Positions 49,569 to 64,000 of a DNA stretch of 64,000 bases are shown piece by piece. The stretch is from positions 9,966,866 through 10,030,865 of the forward strand of contig NC_085875.1 in assembly GCF_034702125.1 (NCBI RefSeq), read 5' to 3'. Source of the stretch: Engraulis encrasicolus. Lineage: Eukaryota; Chordata; Actinopteri; Clupeiformes; Engraulidae. Position numbers and translations under genes: made by a program. A model generated the notes under the pieces. The model had not been told where the DNA came from, searched no databases, and worked only from the letters and a program-made list of their open reading frames with translations. How positions within the stretch are numbered: the first letter of the stretch is position 1; the number at the start of each line of letters is the position of its first letter.

Positions 49569-50823
49569 GGCTATTATTAGGTTATTATTGTATTAGTTGT
49601 TGTTATATATATACAAGCTTAGGCCTAGGCTATACCATTTCGCCTTGTTTTCAAAATGCCTCAACTAAATCTAAGAACAATGTAAACTTTGCCCCTAGAC
49701 TGTGTACAAGGTCATCATGGGGGCATGATGTCATCCAGCGAGGTAGGTACCCCCGTCTCTAATTACAAGCCTGAAGAAGCCGCTCAGACACTCTACCAAA
49801 CACTACTGCAGGTGCACCATGCAGTGCACGTACCTGTCAATGGACTGCTTTATCGTTTTGCAGGCATAATATTTTCCATCCTTCAGACTCTGGGTCTTGA
49901 CTACTTCGGAGAACGTCCCCTCTCCAATTTTCTTGATTATTCTGTAATCTAAATGGCACAATAAACATGTTTAATGAATGTGTAGATAAAATACTGTATT
50001 TTGCATACTGTATAAACCAGGTGTGAACAAAAGGTTTCACATGGGTCAAATTACAGAGTAGTCAAAAGAATAAATTGCTGAAACATTAGCCTTTCGACAG
50101 CAGCAGAGCACCAATAAGGCGAGCAGCCATGCACCGCCCTATTCCAAAACAAACATTTTCTAGCGTTACATTGTATCAGATTGTAATCCATTCGAAATTG
50201 TTTACTACAAAATGTTGACTTACTATTCATTCTCCTGTAACGTTAACAGAACGCAAACATCAAAACAACCCACGGCGCGGTTAAAGGAGCTAATATCAAA
50301 CATTGTGTCAATTTCAATATCACCACGATGCTGACAGTAGTGAATTAAAAAAGATAAAAGGTTAATAAGCCCTTTTTACACCACGAGTCAGCACTCGCCA
50401 TGTTAGCTGCTGATCTCTGTCTCCATGGTAACCAGGCACGCCTAAACTCTGACCCTAGAGGTGGAAGAGGCGAAACAAGAAACTTTGCTCCGGTGTAACA
50501 AGGGAAACTATTTGGTGACCGCTGTCAGTGTCGCTTGTCCTCTTTTGATCTTTGAGAGACATCGTCATCTAGCATGGATGTTACAACATATTCTGGAAAT
50601 GAATTGTCATACACAACTAATGCATATAGAAAACGTTTGTTCGAGCCATCCTGCGCCTGAAGTCAAGAGTTCTTGGGATGCATAGCCTATGTTTGCGATG
50701 GCTGTTTAGCTCATATGAAATAGCTAGATATTTAGCCTTTTATGCCTTACCTCTTTTACTGAGGGAGTTAACGAGGGTTTCAGACCTACGACTATGCCGC
50801 TCCTTTTTCTTGTTGGCGTCCAT
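42151..50823 (-). CDS. mok: MOK protein kinase (MAPK/MAK/MRK overlapping kinase), complete, twelve coding exons
   Basis: MOK is a serine/threonine kinase of the MAK/ICK/MOK (RCK) group, linked to control of primary cilia. Coding exons on the minus strand: 50823-50751, 49948-49834, 49406-49317, 49211-49141, 48942-48864, 47291-47243, 47028-46850, 46414-46313, 44756-44583, 43871-43748, 42954-42760, 42228-42151. All have AG/GT borders, phases close throughout, and the product is 418 residues (human is about 419). Visible motifs are the glycine loop IGEGTF at 32-37, the ATP-binding lysine in YACK at 52-55, HRDVKPEN at 124-131, DFG at 143-145, the TEY activation motif at 157-159 and APE at 167-169. 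The tail contains VELPKLN and ends in a basic stretch, KRGQY. Exon 1 adds a basic extension of about 24 residues ([15 protein letters not shown]) before the usual kinase start. The exon 8/9 junction was placed at 46313/44756 because it restores the conserved FKQSRAM. Confidence 0.95.
43016..43215. mobile_element. hAT-type MITE with 8-bp TSD (CAGTGTTTCCCAACC family)
   Basis: 200-bp element. Termini are CAGTGTTTCCCAACC and GGTTGGGAAACATTG, with a perfect 8-bp duplication GTTTAGAG (43008-43015, 43216-43223). It lies in a MOK intron. A sister copy lies at 60973-61176 in NEMF. Confidence 0.92.
43678..43738. repeat. (CT)n microsatellite
   Basis: About 30 CT units, ten bases past the end of MOK exon 10 (43748) in transcript sense, where it reads as GA repeats just inside the intron. 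Confidence 0.95.
44213..44502. mobile_element. MITE with GGTAACACTTTATTTTA ends and 8-bp TSD
   Basis: 290-bp foldback element. Ends are GGTAACACTTTATTTTAGGG and CCCTAAAATAAAGTGTTAAC; a perfect 8-bp duplication GATAAAAC flanks it (44205-44212, 44503-44510). It lies in a MOK intron. Confidence 0.9.
45775..46151. mobile_element. TTAA-flanked MITE
   Basis: Ends AAAGGGACACTGTGC and ACACAGTGTCCCTTT are inverted and lie between TTAA at 45775-45778 and 46148-46151. TTAA targeting is typical of piggyBac and Kolobok elements. It lies in MOK intron 8. The preceding 44890-45774 intron sequence shows nothing. Confidence 0.8.
47590..47690 (-). mobile_element. Truncated SINE tail (minus)
   Basis: CATTACATTACACTTAGCTG followed by TATCCAAAGCGACTTACAG. 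The same tail sequence occurs in the split SINE at 18205-19835. The head is missing. The rest of MOK intron 5 (47691-48863) holds only the MITE at 48106. Confidence 0.7.
48106..48347. mobile_element. hAT-type MITE with 8-bp TSD (CAGGGGTGRRGAACC family)
   Basis: 242-bp element. Termini are CAGGGGTGAAGAACC and GGTTCCCGACCCCTG, with a perfect 8-bp duplication ATTTACAT (48098-48105, 48348-48355). The interior has GGCCCT motifs. A shorter relative is at 54037-54145. Confidence 0.92.
49521..49568. repeat. (ATT)n microsatellite
   Basis: About sixteen ATT units in MOK intron 2. The surrounding intron 2 and intron 1 (49949-50750) show no other element. Confidence 0.95.
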
Positions 50824-51397
50824 GAAACTGCTTTATGTCATTATTTTCCCATAAAATTACCGCGGCCACAATTTCATTACCTTATTTTCTAAACATCCCA
50901 TGATGGTTTAATTTAACACACACTGCCATTGCAAACGCCTTTCCCCAGTCCGCATTGGCAACCATTGTTCAAGCAACCCTATTTTTATGACAGAGCTGTT
51001 ATCAAGAAACACTCCTTCGGCCTCCAAGCAGCCAGCGTCAAACATCTTGTGTACCCCGGCGTCCTCTGACACTCAGCTCAGCAGCATGCACAGCCCTGGC
51101 TCATATCTTCATATTATGCACTCGCCCGACCATCGACCTCGGCTCTGGCTCTCGGTGGGGCGCGCGGGTGTGTGTGTCTGTCTGCGCGCGCACGACCTTC
51201 CTGGGCGCGTTCGTGTGCTCACGCGTTTCTCTCACAGTCCCTCATGGAACTCGGCTTCCGTAGCTAAGGAAGTGGTCGCATGCGCAGTTTCAGTCAATGC
51301 TTGTAGCATGAAGCAAATGTGCAAAAGTATGTAGACACAACCTGCAGTTCAGTCTGTAAGTGTGATTTTCAGAAGGGATTTATGAAAGCCCGTGAAG
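50824..51397. promoter_or_regulatory. Shared MOK-NEMF bidirectional promoter region
   Basis: The two start codons point away from each other across only 574 bp, which must hold both 5' UTRs and both promoters. No TATA box is obvious. On the NEMF side there are ETS-like sites (CTTCCG near 51255, GGAAGTG near 51268) and an NRF1-like palindrome, CGCATGCGCA, near 51277. The stretch 51120-51230 is CpG-rich with an alternating GCGC segment. These sites fit a housekeeping bidirectional promoter; their function is inferred only. Confidence 0.6.
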
Positions 51398-60894
<9,497 letters not shown>

Positions 60895-60972
60895 GTGAGG
60901 CGCCGCTCAACACTTGTTTCAATGCATTAGCAGGACACTGTGTTGTCGTCTGTCCGCTGGCCAGTGCTGTAT

Positions 60973-61176
60973 CAGTGTTTCCCAACCAGGGGTACGTGTA
61001 CCACTAGGGGTACGCGAGCACACTTGGGGTACTTGGGAAAATGTAATTTTAACAAATGCATGGAGCATAGTCACACTGGAATAGAAAAAGCGATGTAAAA
61101 CACAAGTTAGGGGGTACTCGTGGCACAACAAAAAGGCTTGGGGGGTACATGAGACAAAAAAGGTTGGGAAACACTG
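60973..61176. mobile_element. hAT-type MITE (CAGTGTTTCCCAACC family)
   Basis: 204-bp element, clear sister of 43016-43215: the ends CAGTGTTTCCCAACC and GGTTGGGAAACACTG and the interior GGTACGTGTACCACTA and ACATGAGACAAAAAAGG agree closely. The flanking duplication has decayed. It lies 78 bp after the end of NEMF exon 18. Confidence 0.85.
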
Positions 61177-61461
61177 CTCTACATTACTGTAGCCTTGGAT
61201 AATTTAGTCCAACTGGAGTGCTACCTGGAACTGGTTCTCTGTAGAGATGTTGCTCTTTGGTGACAGGCTTGATCCATTTCAAACGTAGAGGGATACCAAG
61301 GCACAAGATGAGTTGGAAATTGGATATTGGAAATTACTGAAGCCTTTAAAAAAAAAAAGAATAGATCATATTTAGATTTGCCCATTGTGCATCATGTTAA
61401 CGTATAACTGCTTATTATAACATGTTATCCTTCTTGTTTCTCTACTAGAATGTAATACATA

Positions 61462-63034
61462 CAGTGAGTCCAATATGTATTTGATCCCTTGCTAATTGTG
61501 TTGGTTTGCCTACTAACAAAGACATGATCAGTCAATAAATGTTATGATAATATGTATTCTAATATGGAGAGACAGGATATCAAAAAGAAAATCCAGAAAT
61601 TAACTGAAGAGAATATATATTAATTTATTTCCATTTCATCGAGCAAAATAAGTATTTGATCCCCTGAGAACTGATTACAGTTCCGGGCCCACAGACCAGA
61701 TGGGCACTTCCGATCAACTTGTCATCTGAATTAAAGACACCTGTACATACTAACATGCATAAAAGACACATTGAATCGGCTGAATCAGTCACACTCCAAC
61801 CTCACCAGCATGGGAAAGACCAAAGAGTGGTCAAATGATATCAGGGACACGATTTTAGACCTGAACAAAGATTAAATGGGCTGCAAAGCCACAAGAAAGA
61901 GACTGAGTATTAATGACCCAGCTGTTGATGCATTTCTTCCAAAATGTGAGGAATACAAAATGACTATCCATCAGCCTGTCTGGGGTTCTATACAAGATTT
62001 GACCTTTTGTAGGGATTTGATAATCATGAGAACAGAAAGAAATCACCCTAGAGCTGTACGGGATGAACTAGGCAATGATATAAGGGACCAAAATCACTGA
62101 GAACTACTGGTAGCACTTAATGCCACAGAGGTTTAAAATCCTGTACTGCACATATGGCACCTCTTCAGAAGGAACCTGTGCAGTCCCACTTGAGGTTTGC
62201 CAATGGACATCAGACTGGTTTAGGATATGATAAGGAGGTGCTGTAGTCAGATGAAACCAAAATCAAGCTGTTTGGCATTATCACAATTCAATGTGTTTTG
62301 AGAAAGAGTGCTGCTGTCTATGATCCCAAGAACACCCTCCTCACCATCATGCATGAAAGTGGTATCATTATGGTTTGAGGGTGTTTGTCTGGCCAAGGCA
62401 CAGAACAACTTAACATCGTCAATGAATGGATGGAGGGAGACATGTAATGTGCAATCCTGAGTGCAAACGTCCTTCCCTCCACCACTACACTGAAGGGTGG
62501 GCCATTTTTGGATCTACCAACATGACAATAATACACAACATACAGTCAAAGCAACGAAGGAGTGGCTCAATAAGAAGCATATTAAAGTCATGAAGTGGCC
62601 TAGACAGTCTCCAAATATTAACCCTATAGTAATTCTATGGAGAGAACTGAACCTCCCATTTACCAAGCTACAGCCACAAACTATTCATGTTTTAGAGATA
62701 ATGTGCAAAGAAAAATGGGCAAAAATATTTTCTACTATATGCACAAACATTGTCATCAACTAAAATAAGCATCTGACCTCAGTGCTAGACAACTAGGACT
62801 TTGCCACAAAGCACTTTATCTTCTTTTGCTAGAGGGGTCAAATACTTATTTGCCTAAATTAAATACAAATAAATTAAAATATATTATTTTAAGTTATTCT
62901 CTGGAATTTCTTTTTGATATTCTGTCTCTCCATGTTTGAATACATATTATCATAAATTTATAGACTGGTCATGTCTTTATTAGTGGGCAAACCGGCAAAA
63001 TCAGCAAGGGATCAAATACATATTGGAGTCACTG
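61462..63034 (+). mobile_element. Tc1-type transposon, decayed
   Basis: 1,573-bp element between TA dinucleotides. The ends CAGTGAGTCCAATATGTATT and AATACATATTGGAGTCACTG are inverted. The terminal repeats extend over about 200 bp, including AAGGGATCAAATAC-type words. The size and ends are those of fish Tc1 elements. The internal transposase frame is broken. Confidence 0.93.
61812..62763 (+). pseudogene. Broken Tc1 transposase
   Basis: Fragments of a Tc1 transposase (DDE cut-and-paste enzyme) are recognisable: an N-terminal MGKTKEWSNDIRDTI, then after stops and frame changes IMRTERNHPRAVRDELGND, and near the end a segment with KHIKVMKWPRQSPNINP and LWRELN. Stops occur early (for example TAA after DLNKD near 61872) and the frame shifts several times, so no functional enzyme can be made. 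It lies within the terminal repeats at 61462-63034. Confidence 0.85.
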
Positions 63035-63640
63035 TAGTTTGCCAGGGTATTGCTATATTTTGTAACCTTGACTTGATATAGAGTGATACAGAATGGAGTG
63101 ATTTTTATTGACACTATTAACATGTAAAGTTTACACGACTGTATATACATACATTATGCACAATTAGATTGAAAGCAACTGAGTTCAGTGCAGACATCCG
63201 AAAGTGATATACGTATTTAACACAGTGGGATACATTTTATAAGCAGAGGATGTAGCAGAATGCCTGCATCATCTTAAATATAAAGTTTAAAATTTGCTGC
63301 GTCCTGCTGTACCCTCCGCAGTATCTGCTGCGATCTGGCAGGAAGTTGCTATTATCAGATCGTCCCCAAGGAGCAAAGTCTCCAGAGGCACTTGGCCGAT
63401 CATTTGGAGGGAAAAGAGGGGAGTGTGGACTACTCTGGCAGATCACATTCTGTATGCAGCCTCTATACAGCAGCCTTGCATAGTAACAAGGAACACAAGC
63501 AGCGCGACCTAACATACATACACGTGCGTTGTTTAAGTCTTACGCATGTTGCCACATCCTACACAGTGACGTAAATTTCACCCCCAATGACAATGCATGT
63601 GATCATGCGCGTAAAGTATCAGAAATGGAGAGATGGATAG
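63035..63640. other. Intron sequence without recognised feature
   Basis: Part of NEMF intron 18 between the Tc1 element and the LINE fragment. A minus ORF of 92 codons (63515-63237) has no family I recognise. Confidence 0.4.
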
Positions 63641-64000
63641 ATTATTTATTTGTCCTTTCGGAAAATTGTTCTGTGCCATTTTCAGTGCATCTGATACAAT
63701 TACAAAGACATTACAATAAACAAGAACACAATAGACAAACACAACCCCCCCCCTCCCCTCCCTCTATAGGACAAGAAGACAGGTTGACAAAAAACCCAAC
63801 ATAAACACAGTAAAGTGCAGTATTCAGTACCAAAGTGCAATGTGCTATTCAGTCTAAGTTACAGTTGTCTTTATTTAGCATGGATATACTAGTAGGTATA
63901 AATGATTGGCGGGCTCTGTTTGTCTTAAATGAAGGCATCCTAAACCTCCTACCTGAGGGCAACAACTCATATGCTTGCTGTAAGGGGTGTGAGAGATCCT
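63640..64000 (-). mobile_element. LINE 3' end on minus strand: ORF2 C-terminus and 3' UTR
   Basis: On the minus strand an open frame enters from the right edge and ends with TGA at 63851-63849. Its peptide contains LQQAYELLPSGRR and FKTNRARQSFIP, resembling the C-terminal end of fish L2/CR1-type LINE ORF2. AATAAA-type words follow in the 3' UTR. The 5' part lies outside the window and the 3' boundary is approximate. Confidence 0.55.

Noticed and set aside
49689..49952. Plus-strand ORF overlapping MOK exon 2
   Set aside because: It is the complement of a real minus-strand exon with clean splice sites and the kinase glycine loop.
63237..63515. Minus ORF of 92 codons next to the LINE fragment
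   Set aside because: Could be part of a retroelement, but no reverse-transcriptase or other motif can be seen, so it was not called a gene.

Overview
The window looks like ordinary chromosomal DNA from a teleost fish. Evidence: GT-AG introns that break conserved vertebrate proteins, very many (CA)n/(GT)n, GA and AAT microsatellites, tRNA-derived SINEs, Tc1-type and hAT-type DNA transposons with intact target-site duplications (TSDs), and LINE 3' ends with TTA tails. I cannot place the species more closely. Nothing bacterial, viral or CRISPR-like is present.

Four protein-coding genes are supported by exon-by-exon reading. (1) RALGAPA1, minus strand: the first three coding exons lie at 26161-26056, 6835-6725 and 2371-2322, with a 19-kb repeat-filled intron 1; the rest runs off the left edge. 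(2) WDR20, plus strand, 30980-38970: four coding exons, 733 codons, complete, with a 3' UTR to about 40.95 kb. (3) MOK, minus strand, 50823-42151: twelve coding exons, 418 codons, complete. (4) NEMF, plus strand, from 51398: eighteen coding exons to 60894 give the first 620 residues; the rest lies beyond the right edge. RALGAPA1 and WDR20 are head-to-head 4.8 kb apart, WDR20 and MOK are tail-to-tail, and MOK and NEMF are head-to-head with only 574 bp between start codons, which suggests a shared bidirectional promoter. Human orthologues of all four lie on chromosome 14q, but not all adjacent.

The genes act in different processes: Ral GTPase inactivation, USP12/USP46 deubiquitinase activation, a MAPK-like cilium-associated kinase, and ribosome-associated quality control. 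No pathway unites them.

The rest is a dense collection of transposable elements. At least twelve short non-autonomous elements have hAT-like termini and 8-bp TSDs (eleven perfect, one 7/8). A 1.4-kb hAT element with a 5-bp TSD has split a SINE. A Helentron-like element carries a 140-bp tandem array and is itself interrupted by a hAT MITE. Other items are a 1.66-kb foldback element with about 0.7-kb arms, two TTAA-flanked foldback MITEs, a decayed Tc1 element in a NEMF intron, and LINE ORF2 tails in opposite orientation at the two window edges. All coordinates and identities were read by eye; no alignment or database search was run.
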